A stretch of DNA of 64,000 bases from Datura wrightii (lineage: Eukaryota; Streptophyta; Magnoliopsida; Solanales; Solanaceae), in NCBI GenBank assembly GCA_035772735.1, contig JASDFA010000016.1, forward strand, positions 170,009,001 to 170,073,000. Direction: 5' to 3'. The stretch's first letter is position 1. Every line of letters begins with the position of its first letter. The translations under genes were made by a program, and so were the position numbers. The notes under the pieces are model-generated. The model was not told the DNA's origin, did no database searches, and saw only the letters and a program-made list of their open reading frames with translations. Shown here in pieces: positions 11,368 through 23,891 of the stretch.

Positions 11368-13662
11368 TGTCACGACCCGAACGTATACCTGGATTGTAGA
11401 CATGGGACAAGGGACCCCGAGAGACCCCAAGTCGACCCCCGACCCATGCATGAAACAAATCTCATTCAAATAAGAGGAATGATAATCATAAAAACATAGA
11501 GGAAATGTAACCATGACATAGCATCAAGAAATACCAAAATTTACATAAGCTGAGTACTACGTATTTGTCCGAAAGCCTCTAATACATAAGATGTGTTGAT
11601 GGGACAACATCCCCAACTAACCTGGGAAATACTGAAACATAATCAACATGAAAGTTTATCAAACAACCCTCGGAACATGAGGGCTCACCAATAAGCTGGT
11701 AATGTAAGCTGAGATAGACAAAGGATGGGGATGAGCCTGAGATTCGAATCCTGTATCATGAAACAATACAGCATAGAAAGTATGCGTTTAGTACGTGGAA
11801 TGTACCGAGTATGCAAGGTAAGTAAAACAGACATTTTAAAGTAAAGTATAACTCATAAATAGAAATAGGAGAAGGACATCATGCTTACATCAAAATATTC
11901 ATAATAAACATAAGGCTCAAGGCTTTCAAATCATTCATTATCATAATCGTAGGTAAACTTTATCAAAACATAACTTGAGCAAATAAAATAAACATAACAA
12001 GGCACAAAACATGTGGAACAATGGGAGGACTCGTCCTAACCGACACCATCATGATTGAGACTTTCATGATGCCCCAACTATCTCACTCAAGCGGGCAGAG
12101 CCGACCATGGCTTGCCAGGTGAGGGTCGTGCATAATGCATGATATTACATTCTAAGGGGGTCATATCAATACAATACATCATTAGAAATCCACGGTGGCC
12201 CGTGGTTATGAGACACCGGCATAGTCCTTTGAATGTCGGGCTGCTCGGTGCTAGACACGACTCCCAAAAACATGCATATAGGCTTATACATAAATCATTG
12301 ACATCATGCATTAACATTCATTGTCTAGAAAATAACATTTATCATCATTGATCCCCTTTAAACATGCTTAGCCAAGAACCAAAGGTCCTTTTCATCGTCC
12401 AATCATAAACTGATAAATCATGAAATTCGTTTCATAAATCGTAAATCATTCTTCATCATGTGGGGATTGCCCATTACTTCATCATACTCAATTCTTTCAA
12501 AATATTCTCATGAACATGGGTAACTTGAATTCATGTTTTCCATCATCAATAAACTCAAAATATTGAATATTAATCATAAATCATAATTTTCATGAACTTT
12601 CACAATGGACATTTTAAATTTTAAAAAAAAATTGAAACATGATTTTTGAAGAAGATAACATAAAATCTGCCCAACATGCATAATTCAATAATTATAACTC
12701 AATTAAATCATACCCGTAAAGAGAAATCATATTTCCATGCTTTGGGTAGAACCCCATGGAATTTGAATAGGAGAATTCATGAATTAACTTGGAGTTTGGG
12801 CATGGGTGAGGAAGAATTTCACCCATTTTAAAACCCTACATACTTTGAAATAGATTGACTCAAAGTTCCTTGAATACCCACCAAGAACTTGATGGAAGTT
12901 TAGGGAAAAATACCTTGAATCTCCCAAAAATCTCTCTAAAATTCTTGCATGAGAATGGGCATGCATAAAGGACTTATCTCATATTATCATACTCAGAAGA
13001 TATCCAAAATGATGTAGTTTAGGGTCTAAAAGCGTAGAAAAGTTGAAAATGCCCTTAAAATTAAATCCCTGAAAACTGTCCTAGATGGACCAACGACCAA
13101 CCCAACGGGTCGTGACAACATACCACGACTCGTGGTATTGAGTCGTTGAGTCCACTACTTCATATCATGCCTCGAATCCTTCCCACGGCTTCTTAGGACG
13201 AGTCGTGACTTCAAAGGACGAATCGTTTGATCAACCGTCGTCAACTCCTTGACCAAATCTGACTTTCCTTCCCACGAGCCTCACCACGACTCGTGGTGAC
13301 TTCCAAAAAGTCATGGTTTCCATTCATTTTCTGCACTATAACCTTCAACCCATGAACGAAGAATTGAAACAATGGGTCGTCCCCCTTAACCACGAATCAT
13401 GGGATGTTCCGTTGCTTCCTCCTCAGCGTAAGACCAAACCTCCCCACTACTGGTGGGAATGACTCGTTGTTCCTGACAACGGGTCACTTCACTGTGTTGT
13501 CTCCACTATTTCCCTGACTTCCTAAACCACGACCGCATATGAAGACTCGTGGTATCCTACCATGAGTTGTAGGGTCATTCATCCTGTGATATTTTTGCCA
13601 ATTTTCTGCACTTTTCAAATTTAACTCCCGAGTCTATTCTTAGGCCTTTCCGGGGTATTACA
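11368..13662 (-). repeat. Element I 5' LTR
   Basis: A 2295-bp LTR, TGTAATACC to CGTGACA on the minus strand, matching 3985-6292. The copy is flanked on the right by the target duplication CATTT and then by the rest of element II's 5' LTR. Confidence 0.92.
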
Positions 13663-13956
13663 CATTTGTTATCAATTATCTTTGTATTTTCAGTTACAGA
13701 CTTAGAGAGTTAGTTGGGGTTTTGTTCCATCAACTCATCAGAGTTAGAGGCTTTTCAAACATACTATATTACTAGCGTGAGATTCGTGTATGTATTTTAA
13801 ATGCTATGTTGTGTTCAGACTTCACCTATGGTTATTATATCGATCTTCCGCTTTTATTGATTGAATTAGATGTATGTTCATGCCATGGGTTGACTTGGAG
13901 TCTCTCGGGGCTTCTTGTCTCGTGTCTCAATCCGGGCCTATGTTCAGGTCGTGACA
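13663..13956 (+). repeat. Element II 5' LTR, right part
   Basis: It continues the LTR cut at 3984. TTATCAATTATCTTTG matches TTATCAGTTATCTTTG in the 3' LTR near 30894. It ends TCGTGACA at 13956. Confidence 0.9.
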
Positions 13957-13973
13957 AACTTGGTATCAGAGCA
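13957..13973 (+). other. Primer binding site, initiator-Met tRNA (element II)
   Basis: AACTTGGTATCAGAGC lies directly after the LTR. It is an exact match to the usual initiator-Met tRNA primer site of plant chromoviruses. Confidence 0.92.
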
Positions 13974-14163
13974 TTAGGTTTTGAAGTGTCCTACAGTGTT
14001 TGAAAGTCATTTTAAGTAGAGTCTTTTTCATGGGAGTAGCACGCCACACTTATGAAGAAGAGGTATGAGACCTTTAGGAAATGTTCCCATCTTTCACGAT
14101 CTATGTCGTGCAGTGAAATGTCTCTCTATCCTTCTAACTCATGCTACTCGCAATTGCAGAATC

Positions 14164-15241
14164 ATGCCTCCCCGCAGAGTTAACAGCAGAAGGAATGGAA
14201 ATGGAAATGGCGACGGGCACCAACAAGCTCCGCCAGCCTATGAGCACGATGCACCTGAGCCGGTTGCCCACGTTGAATTCAAGGAAGCCATTCAGATGCT
14301 AGCACAGGCCTTGATTGCCCAAGTAAATCAGCAGGCAATAGCACATGTCCCTCAAAACGGGAATTGGGTGGTGGAAAGATTCAGAGATTTCTTAAGGATG
14401 AACCCTCCAGAGTTCCTTGGGTCAAAGGTGGATGAGGATACATATGAGTTTATCGATGAGATTCTAAAGATCACTCGAGTCATGGGGGTGAATGGAGAGG
14501 AGTGCGCCAACTTAGCCTCTTATCAGCTGAAAGGGGTTGCACATATCTGATTCAAATAGTGGAAGGATAGTATGGTAGTCGGAGTAAGCCCTATCAGTTG
14601 GGATGAGTATCATGTCTTTTTCCTAGATGGGTTCTTTCCTCGTAAGATGACTGAGTTGAAAGCGACTAAATTTGTGAATTTGAAATAAGGGAAGATGATT
14701 GTATAGGAATATGCCCTAGAGTTCACTCATCGGTCCAAGTACGCCCCAGAGTTAGTGGTTGACTAAAGGGCTCGAGTGAGCAGGTTTGTTCATGGAGTGG
14801 CGGACTACCTGGACAAGGATTGCAGAATCACCATACTGTATCAGGATATGGATTTTCCTCAGATAGTTTTGTACGCCCAGCAGATAGAGGCGGTGCATCT
14901 AAGGGAGAGAGAGGCCAAGAGGGCTAGGACAAAAAGCAATAGGTTCTCTCAGCTGAGGCAAGGTGGTGGGCACCAACAGCAGTCCCACCAGTATCTTCAA
15001 CCCAGCATCTTCCGCTATGAGTGTTTCGTCCAGACCTAGGCATGAACAGAGGGGAAACGCATCAGGCTCTATGGGTCATAGCAACAGGCCTGCAGATTGT
15101 AGTATTCCAGTTTGTGATCGGTGTGGTCGAAGACACACGGGTCAGTGTTTGGTGAGTACATGTGCTTGCTTCGAATGTAGAAAGTCCGGACATATGCATA
15201 GAGATTGCCCAGAAGCTAGAAAGGGCCATGATAGGGTCTGA
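14164..15241 (+). pseudogene. Gag, element II
   Basis: Capsid and nucleocapsid gene. It starts MPPRRVNSRRNG at 14164, about 190 bases after the primer site. Capsid motifs are FLRMNPPEFLGSK, WDEYHVFFLDGFFP and SRFVHGVADYLDKDC. In-frame stops occur at 14548, 14686, 14704 and 14764, and a frameshift near 15000 moves the nucleocapsid to another frame. The nucleocapsid has a CX2CX3HX3C knuckle (CDRCGRRHTGQC) and a perfect CX2CX4HX4C knuckle (CFECRKSGHMHRDC, 15167-15208). Non-functional. Confidence 0.9.
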
Positions 15242-15369
15242 GGCCCAGCTTCCAATTCAGCAGCTCCACTAGCCTGCCCATCTCAGCAGGGTACATCTAC
15301 TAGATAGGTGGCGACCAGTGCCAGAATAGATTCTATGCCTTAGCATCCCTCCAGGAGCAGGAGGTCTCC

Positions 15370-15848
15370 CCAGATGTAGTCACTGGTATGTTACGAGTTT
15401 TCCACCTTGATGTTTATGCTTTGTTAGATCCAGGGGCTACTTTATCTTTTGGGATGACCTATGTTGCTAGTAGTTTTAGAGTTAGTCCCAAAATCTTGTC
15501 AGAACCCTTTTCAGTCTCTACTCCAATGGGTGATTCAGTTGTCGCTATACGGGTGTATAGAAGTTGCCCAATCGCAGTCCTTCAAAAACCACCTCATTAG
15601 ATTTAGTAGAGTTAGCCATAACCAATTTTGATGTTATCCTCAGCATGGACTGGCTATTTGCATGTTATGCCTTAGTGAATTGTAGAACCCGGGAAGTAGA
15701 ATTCAGATTTTTGGGTGAGCCAATCTTAGAGTGGAAGGGTAGTCCAGTTGTGCCTATAGGTCATTTCATTTCCTACCTTAAGGCCAGAAAGATGATCTCC
15801 AAGTGTTTTGTGTACCATTTAGTTAGGGTTAAGGATGCCACAATCTGA
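15370..15848 (+). pseudogene. Aspartic protease, element II
   Basis: Retropepsin-like domain with the intact active-site loop YALLDPGATLSF near 15416. Its second half includes SMDWLFACYALVNCRTR in a different frame, so a frameshift lies near 15585. It follows gag and precedes RT as in the normal polyprotein order. Confidence 0.87.
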
Positions 15849-17440
15849 GACCCCGACTATCCAGTCTGTTCCTGTAGTATGTGAGTATCCAGAAGTCTGC
15901 CTAGATGATCTACAGGGAATCCCTCCCGAGCGGGAGATTGATTTTGGTACTGAACTTCTTCCCAATATACAACCTATATCTATTCCTCACAGAATGGCTC
16001 TAGTCGAATTAAAGGAGTTGAAGAAGCAGCTGAAGGACCTGTTAGACAATGGTTTCATCCGATCGAGCAAATCCCCATGGGGTGCACCAGTTCTCTTCGT
16101 CCACAAGAAAGATGCTTCTCTTCGTATGTGTATTGATTATACAAATTGAACAAGGTCACCATTAAGAATAGGTATCCGCTCCCCAGAATTGATGATTTAT
16201 TTGACCATCTTCAAGGTGCTAAGTGCTTTTCGAAGATAGATCACAAATCCGACTACCATCAGCTTAGGGTTCGGGAGAGTGACATCCCGAAGACAGCCTT
16301 CAGGACTAGGTATGGTCATTAGAGTTTGTAGTTATGTCTTTTGTACTAACGAATGCTCCTACATCTTTTATGGATTTGATGAACAAGGTATTCAAGACAT
16401 ATTTGGACATGTTCATGATCATGTTTATCGATGACATCCTGATATACTCTCGGAGCAAGGAGGAACATGTTGCTCATTTGAGGGTGGTGCTAAAAACTCT
16501 CAAGGATCGCCAATTATATGCTAAATTCAGCAAGTGTGAGTTTTGGTTGAACTCAGTGGCATTTTTGGGTCATGTGGTGTCAAGAGAGGGTATAAAGGTG
16601 GATTCTCAGAAGACAGAAGCGGTGAAGAATTGTCCTAGACTGGTGAATCCTTTGGATATGGGGAGTTTCTTGGGCTTAGCGGGTTATTATCAGAGATTTG
16701 TTGAAGGATTTTCATCTATTGCAGCGCCATTGACCAAATTTACCTAGAAGAAAGTGAAATTCCAATGGTCAAATGCTTGTGAGAGAAGCTTTCAGGAGTT
16801 GAAGACTCGACTCACCTCAACACCGGTGTTAACCCTACCTGAGGGTACCGATTGGTTTGTGGTGTATTGTGATGCCTCTAGAATCTGCCTTGGTTTGTAT
16901 TGATGCAGCATGGTAAAGTTATAGCATATGCTTCTAGGCAGTTGAAGGTTCATGAAATGGATTACCCGACCCGTGATCTTGAATTGGCGGCGGTGGTATT
17001 TGCATTGGAGATTTGGAGACACTATTTATATGGGGTCCATGTGGATATGTTTACGGACCACAAGAGCCTACAATATGTTTTGACCTAAATCTGCGGCAAA
17101 AAAGGTGGTTGGAGCTGCTCAAGGATTATGACCTGAGTGTCCTTTATCATCCGGGTAAGGCCAATGTAGTAACAGACGCACTTAGTAGACTCTCTATGGA
17201 AAGTGTGTCCCATGTAGATGAGGGAAAGAAGGAGCTGGTGAAGGATGTGCATCGACTTACACAGTTAGGAGTTCATTTGGTTGACTCAACTGATGGTGGT
17301 GTCATAGTTCAGAATGGGTCAGAATCATCCCTGGTGACTGACGTGAAAGTTAGATAAGATGAAGACCATATTTTTGGTAAAGTTGAAAGAAGCCGATCAA
17401 AATCAAAAGGTAGAGGTTTTCTCCAAAGGGGGATATGATG
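15849..17440 (+). pseudogene. Reverse transcriptase and RNase H, element II
   Basis: RT begins in the segment with LKELKKQLKDLLDNGFI and SPWGAPVLFVHKKD. It continues through RMCIDY, then a frameshift near 16145 and another near 16320, to MFIDDILIYS (near 16425), where the catalytic FIDD is intact. FLGLAGYYQRFVEGFSS marks the connection domain, and a TAG follows at about 16746. RNase H shows VVYCDAS (16863), then a frameshift, then AYASRQLKVHEMDYP and FTDHKSLQYVLT, with GKANVVTDALSRL near 17155. Confidence 0.88.
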
Positions 17441-18629
17441 TGATTTAATGTCAGGGTCACTTGTGTGTCCCGGATGTTGATGATTTGAGAAATCATATTT
17501 TGCATGAGGCTCATGGTTCCAGATATTCAATACATCCAGGTGCCACCAAGATGTACTGTGACCTACGGGAAATCTATTGGTGGGATGGCATGAAGAAGGA
17601 CATTGCAGAACTTTTAGCTAAGTGTCCAAATTGTCAGCAAGTGAAGGTTGAGCATCAGAGACCGGTGGGTGTGTTTCAGGACATCAGTATCCCTGCTTGG
17701 AAGTGGGAGGAGATCAATATGGACTTCATCACCGGGTTGCCCTGCACTTATCGATAGTATGACTCCATTTGGGTGGTCGTGGACAGGTTGATCAAAGCCA
17801 CTCATTTTCTACCGGTCAAAACCACTAATTCTGCAGAGGATTATGCTAAACTATACATCCAAGAGCTAGTTCAGTTTCATGGAGTTCGCTTGTCCATCAT
17901 ATCAGACAGAGGTACCTAGTTTACCTCTCTGTTTTGGAGGTCGTTTCAAAAGGGACTTGCTACCCAGGTCAAGCTCAGTGCCGCATTTCACTCGCAAATG
18001 GATGGTCAGGCAGAGGGAAGAATTCAGACTCTCGGGGACATGTTGAGAGTGTGTGTGATTGACTTCAAGGGTAGGTTGGATGATCATTTTACTCTCATTG
18101 ATTTTGCATATAATAACAACTATCATTCCAGCATTCAGATGGCTTCATTTGAGGCTCTCTATGGACGGAGATGTAGATCACCCATTGGTTGGTTTGGAGT
18201 CGGTGAAGCTACAATGATAGGACCAGATTCAGTCCATGAGGCCATAGAGATGGTTCAGCTCATACAGGGTAGGTTTAAAATATCTCAGAGTCGCCAAAAG
18301 TCTTATGCGGATGTGAGAAGGAGAGAACTTGAGTTCGAAGTTGATGATGGGATGTTTCTGAAGGTGTCTCCCATGAAGGGAGTGATGAGATTCAAAATGA
18401 AAAGGGAACTCAGACCCCGTTATGTTGGCTCGTACTGGATTTTGAAATGGGTTGGCAAGGTAGCATATGAATTGTAGTTTCCCTCAGAATTAGCTTCAGT
18501 CCATCCATTTTTTCATGTATCGCTCCTAACAAAGTGTTTGGGTGATCCAGCTCTAGTTGTTCCGGTGGAGAGTGTAGGTGTGAAAGATATCCTTAGTTAT
18601 GAGGAGGTTCCGGTGGAAATACTAGATCG
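17441..18629 (+). pseudogene. Integrase, element II, N-terminal and core part
   Basis: The zinc domain shows HEAHGSRYSIHPG and CPNCQQVKVEHQRP (HHCC). The core shows NMDFITGLP and ISDRGT, with in-frame TAG codons at about 17756 and 17918. Later segments are AYNNNYHSSIQMA, GRRCRSPIGWFGVG and HPFFHVSLLTKC. The gene is cut after EILDRQV at 18629-18634 by element III, and the same frame resumes at 28501. Confidence 0.9.
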
Positions 18630-18634
18630 TCAGG

Positions 18635-20057
18635 TGTTCGGTGGTTCGTTAGGTATCTAAGCCGACACGCAAGTGCACGTGGTCAAACAAGTAATAAAGT
18701 GGCTAAGTAAGCCAAGTATCGAACCAAGGAGACTCTGGATAAGTAAAATTGCTCAAGTATACTACATTCTATCTTACTTCTAAATATGCTGACAACAACG
18801 TAACCAAAAGTTAAATAATTTTTGTTTATAAATTATATACTAAAACTATTAACAAATATCTACTTTGAATTTAAACTATGGATATGAGCATGCCGAGGTT
18901 AAGAACATGTAATGAACTGATTATAATCATAAATTGGTTAATCTTTTCTTCCAGTTGCTAGCCAAGAACATTAGCCAAGAGATTAAAACTCTCGTATTTA
19001 ATCTCACTTAAGAATCATAAACCATCCGTCTACATTTCTGTGATCAAATGCAATTCATGACCTAGCAATACAATTCCGGTTCCTAAATTGACTAATACGG
19101 CTTTCAAGTATATTTCTATCAGGAAAGCACATCAAAACTCAATTTTCCCAAATCAAGTAAAGAACAATATCCTATTAATTCACAACTTTCCAATTTCGTG
19201 CTCTCTCGAGTGAAATCGGACTTTTTAGATGTACATTAATGTAGGCCACACACCAATGCAGTAAGAACAAGAATTAATAGAACAACATGGAAGAAAAAGA
19301 TGAAAAACCATATAATTAATAATCAAAATTCATCACAAGTGTTCATAACCTCAGCAAGGAAGGGAATTAGCCACTCATTTGTGGATTAATCATCCTAAAA
19401 CAAGTGTTAATCATACAAACAATTGAATTAGAGAAGAAAGAAAGAGAGAAAAAACCCTGAACTTTTCGTCCCTCAACTGCCTGTAACCCACGTCCTTGCT
19501 CCACCAAGTCTGAATTATGAAAAATAAGCCTAAGTGTTCTATTTATACTAATGGGAATTTTTCCCGGAATAACAAGCAACGTGTCACGGAGTGCATCGCG
19601 GAGCACTACCTCCGTGACAACGCGTGGACGCGGACCCTCACTGGAATTTGGGGGTCCAGGTATAAAGCATCAACGTGGAACGGCATGCAACGCGGAGGCT
19701 TGCCTCCTTGCCACGGAGCTGTCACGAGGCTCCATTGGAATTTATGCATTTTTCCACCCTCCAGGCAGAATGCCTCCGCGATGGCAGCGTGACACGGCTC
19801 CATCGCGGAGCCCCTTTAATTGGTGCAGTCTAATGCTTTTTCCTTTGCTCGCTTCAAAGTCCAACTCTGATATCCTCCAACATGCATTTTAGCTTCTCGA
19901 AATCACATTTTACCTACAAAACAATGCTAATCATGTTGGTTAGTATAAATTCACATTTTATTACCAATTACATGAAAATGTATACACATTGCACGATAAA
20001 CAAGGCGAAAATGATACGTTTGAGTATCACTTGGGCATATAAATCTGCCCAAGATCA
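18635..20057 (-). repeat. Element III 3' LTR
   Basis: 1423 bp, the same length as the other LTR. It has TGTTCGGTGG at the left edge and CAAGATCA at the right edge on the plus strand. A minus-strand TATAAATAG lies at 19539-19547 and a GC-rich block at about 19575-19810. Confidence 0.93.
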
Positions 20058-20072
20058 CTTACCCCACACTTA
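20058..20072 (-). other. Polypurine tract of element III
   Basis: The minus strand reads AAGTGTGGGGTAAG directly before the 3' LTR start. Element VIII has the matching AAGTGTGGGGTTG in the same place. Confidence 0.8.
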
Positions 20073-21970
20073 AATCCTTGTTCGTCCTCAAACAACAAAC
20101 ACACAATTCATGCAAATTACATCCCACCCTTCGCCACTATGGTGCGACAATTTGAGCTACGGTCGTACCGATCATTCAATATTACAAATCATCAAGAAAA
20201 CATGCATGGTCTTAACAATGTAATGACCTTTAATACATCAAGACTTCCTAGACTTTAAGAATCGACTCTCGATATCGGCAAACTCATGCAAATCAGCTAA
20301 TCAAGATATCCGACACGAAAATCAATCTTTCATCAAGCATGTGCCCTCATAACTCAAGAGAATCTTCCCCTTTTTGCTCATGTGACATACAAACATTCGA
20401 GTAGGGGCATGTAAAAATTAATTTCACTCTCTCTCCCAAAAGAATTCACATGCATCATGTCATGACCCATAAGCTTGCCCTTAGTGTATTACTCCACTAA
20501 TATAAAGAAATGCAATGTAAGATCACGTAGGACTTTAATGGGTTGTAATGGAAGCTATGGAACTAGTATATATTGGATTAGCCAATAATAGCCACTAGCA
20601 TCCTTAAGCGCCTTTTCAATACATTCCCAACAACTCATGGACATTGTTTCTCTCTTTTCTTTTTTCCATCATCCCATTCATGATGATTTACTTTCGTATG
20701 GCCCATTTCATCAAGCACACTTGACACAAAAACAAAGGTTTTTCATGCACCTTCATTATCATTTAGTTATAGCAAGTGCACCTTCAACCTTTTCTTTTCT
20801 TTCCTCACTCTGCTTTTCTTTTTCTTTTTACCATTCTCACTCTTTGACACTTTGGGAAAATTTTTGTTCTTCTTAAGCGCTTAAGAGTTTTGTATAGACT
20901 TTACGGCTAATGAAACGAAAGAATTAAGCTCAGTTTATGCATTTTTGGACAAAAGAAAGAAATAATAGGCTAAAGGCTCAACGGGCTGACTAGGGTATAC
21001 AATCACATAAAAAGGGGAGTATGACAAGAAAAAAAATAGAAACTCTCGGTTAAAATAAAGAAATGCCTACATCCTTTCCAACACTACACCTCCTTCATTT
21101 CGTTTTGTACACACACCAGGCAAGTTCTAGACACTTCACAATAGCATGGAATAACAATACCTCACTTCACACTTCATGCACATGCTCGATTCAAGATGCA
21201 TTCACAGACTCTTCAATTAGCTAATTACATGAATTCAAAATTAAGCCTCAATCACACCGAATCGAACTCTACAGCCTAGGTATCTCAACATATTTTCAAA
21301 ATTGCATGCTTTCATACGAATCACCTTTGCATTTTGAATATCAGGTATAACACGCAACCAACATTTCACAACCATATAGTAACTACAGGTTCCGTGATGC
21401 AATCCACCAAAGAAAAAAACTGAAAATAAATTAAAATCACTACTCCTACCGACTACATTTCCCTTAAGACGGTCGTCATCCATCCATCATAGGGAACGGT
21501 CACTAACTATGACGTCGGTTCAATGGGACTATTCTCGGTAAAAGAACCGAAAACAAACGCCGAGAAACCCAAAAAAATAAAAATTGAAAAATTTTGCAAC
21601 ACATCGATCATTTCGATGGAAAAATTATTTACAAAATATTTTAATATGAACAAAATATTTTCGCAAAATTTTAAAAATATCGATCATTTCGATAGAAAAA
21701 AAAAGAAAATATTTATAAAAATTCTTACAGACTTAGCTGGCAACAACAACATTCCACAACACACATCAATTACACAAATAATTACAAATACAGAACAGTT
21801 TGCAATTCACAAACACAGGGAAATATACATACGAAAATATAGAGGAAGGCATACAAGCAAACCAACCCAACCCAGCACCTAACTACTCCCCACCTCACAC
21901 TTAAACCGAACACTGTCCCCAGTGTTCACAAAAATTAAAAATCACACAATTGGGTGGTGGAACTCCCTGA
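20073..21970 (-). other. Long 3' untranslated region of element III
   Basis: 1.9 kb between the ORF2 stop and the polypurine tract. I see no supported gene. Several blocks are shared with element VIII's internal region: AAGACGGTCGTCATCCATCC (21462), a pyrimidine-rich stretch at about 20640-20880 ending in the 14-base palindrome CTTAAGCGCTTAAG, and AAGAATCGACTCTC near 20258. A duplicated word ATCGATCATTTCGAT occurs at about 21603 and 21678. The small plus-strand frame at 21523-21882 is AT-rich and looks accidental. Confidence 0.6.
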
Positions 21971-23191
21971 TCAGTCAAAGTATTCCACTTCTTCATCAAG
22001 TGCTGCTGCCTCATCTCCCATGTCCGAGTCACCTCCGTCGTCGTCATCGGACTCCACATCGGAGTCCTCCCGGCGTGTCTCCTCATCCGTGGGGACATCA
22101 TCGTCAGTGGGCTCTACAAAGGCTGGCCCCACTCGGCATAGAGCCCTGGCGTTTTCGCCAAACGGGTAATCCAGCTCGAGCTGCCATAGCTCCTCCTCCG
22201 TGGCTGGTCTCCCACCGATCCTGAGCTGGAGCATTTGCATTCCAAACATCCGTGCCATGTACTGGTCGTCACGAGCATGTCGCTCACCAAGCGTCAGCAC
22301 TGGCCCGTGTGTGGTGTCGGGGGCCTTAGTTTTGGTCACGTCCAAGGCCCGCCACTCCAACTGCGGGATGTAATCCAAAGCCTCTTCCTCGATGTCGAGG
22401 CCCCGAAGAAAGGTGGTGATTAGTCCACCGAACCCATACCTGTGGCCCTGGTGTAGTCGGGCTCTCTTCATGGAAGATATGATGACCGCCCCCACATTAA
22501 TCTCCAGCCCTTTCATCAGGGCATACACCAGGCAAACACGGTCCCGGGTCACATCAGTCATGTGCACCCCCGGGATTAGGCACGAGCAGACTATCTTCAG
22601 CTAGATTCTAGCCTCCCTGTTCATTTGAGAATAAGGCAGAGTCTGGTGGTAGCCCCTTTCCTTGTGTCTGCTCCATCTAGCTGTGGATCGAGCCCCACAC
22701 AATATGCGTCTGATGTCGGCATATGGTGGGGTAATATTCAGCTGGCGGAGAATGTGGGCATCTGTGTCCCGCGCTCCGATGATGGCATTTAGTTGTTGGG
22801 GTTCCAGAGTGACTATCTGCCCTCTGATCTTGATGGTGTGGCTTCTGATTGCCGGGTTCCAATTAGCATAGAACTCCCGGACTAGGTGTAGGTTGCATTC
22901 CTTAGGCTCCTGAAATATGAAACTTAGCCCAGCAGCCTCGATCCGTTGAACTATGCGGGGGAACTCCTGTGCTAATGGTTCCCTTGCTATATGCTCCTCG
23001 GGGAAGTATTTGTTTTCTATGTGTTTGGCGTACCACTTCTTCCCCTCATCAGTTACCCACCTCTTTCCATATTGGCGGCGCTGGCCGCGTGGAATTGCTG
23101 GTGCAACTGGGACTGCTGTGCCCAGTCTAAGTCTTTTCCTCCCGGTGCCTGAAGTTGATGCACCCTTACCTTTATCTTGCCTGCTTGCCAT
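21971..23191 (-). CDS. ORF2: putative plant-transposon-domain protein, one in-frame stop
   Basis: From ATG 23191 (MASRQDKGKG) to the stop at 21971 one frame runs about 406 codons with a single internal TAG at 22601-22603. The N-terminus is basic and Ser/Gly-rich. The middle has KWYAKHIENKYFPEEH, LVREFYANWNP and IKIRGQIVTLEPQQLNAIIG, resembling the domain annotated as 'putative plant transposon protein' in env-position ORFs of plant Athila-like elements. The tail is strongly acidic (DVESDDDDGGDSD). I see no signal peptide or membrane span, so an envelope role is not supported. Element VI has a related, more decayed ORF. Function unknown. Confidence 0.75.
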
Positions 23192-23196
23192 TTTGT

Positions 23197-23891
23197 CTGT
23201 CAACACAAATAAACAAGCGCAATGTCAAGCTAAATAGATATTAGCTTCGGCTAAGGTCGGGTTACACTAAGTTTACCCCACACTTAGTCCTTAGCTATGG
23301 TTACGATACTACGGCAAGAATACTTTATTTACACCAAAAAACAGCTATACAATTCATGCTTAGTGCGTTCAACAAGAAAAATTCGACGGTATAACTTCAG
23401 CATACTACTCAGACTTCGTACAGCTAATCTCAATCACTACCATCTCTAGAAATTCAACCATCGCACTTAGCAAAGAAAAACAACAAAACAAAAACACAAC
23501 AAAAAATATATACATGAACCTATACAACCAACCCAGTTCGAACAATTTTCAACATTTTCCCCAAAACCCGAGAATTCGTCATCTATTAGCATTCAACAAT
23601 GGTTACAATGACTTATCTCATTTCACTACGTACACGACATATATTTTACAAATTCAACACATTACCCATTTCAATTTCAACAACCACGCCCTAGAATTGA
23701 ATTTCGCAATTAAATTCGAATAATTCATGCAATCGACAAGTTCAAACGCTCATTACAATATTCCGAACATTTATCAATCAATAAATAACTCAATTTCATG
23801 CTAAAATTCGATTTAGGGTGATTTATCTCACCTCCCATGCTTAAATTCGAATAATATCGCTAAAAACTTGAGAGAGAATCGGAAAACATAC
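23197..23891 (-). other. Predicted intron upstream of ORF2 (element III)
   Basis: The minus strand has a strong donor, CTCCAAG then GTATGT, at 23891. It has a strong acceptor, TTTGTGTTGACAG, ending at 23197, five bases before the ATG at 23191. Splicing would remove 695 bases. Element VI shows the same arrangement. Sequence-based prediction only. Confidence 0.55.

Larger units (their letters stand above)
3985..13662 (-). mobile_element. Element I: Tekay-type chromovirus in the 5' LTR of element II
   Basis: A 9.7-kb minus-strand element bounded by 2.3-kb LTRs (3985-6292 and 11368-13662). It is flanked by the 5-bp target duplication CATTC (3980-3984) and CATTT (13663-13667), one mismatch apart. 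Read on the minus strand it has 5' LTR, primer site, gag, protease, RT-RNase H, integrase, polypurine tract and 3' LTR. The host LTR sequence continues correctly across the insertion. All genes carry stops or frameshifts. The LTR pair differs at several percent by eye, so insertion is older than for elements III and VIII. Confidence 0.92.

Noticed and set aside
21523..21882. Plus-strand open frame of 119 codons rich in Lys, Ile and Asn
   Set aside because: It lies antisense in an AT-rich 3' untranslated region, composition explains it, and it has no recognisable motif and no counterpart in element VIII.
21971..23191. Envelope glycoprotein in element III
   Set aside because: The ORF is in the env position but shows no signal peptide, no transmembrane segment and no Cys pattern; the acidic tail and domain resemblance point elsewhere.
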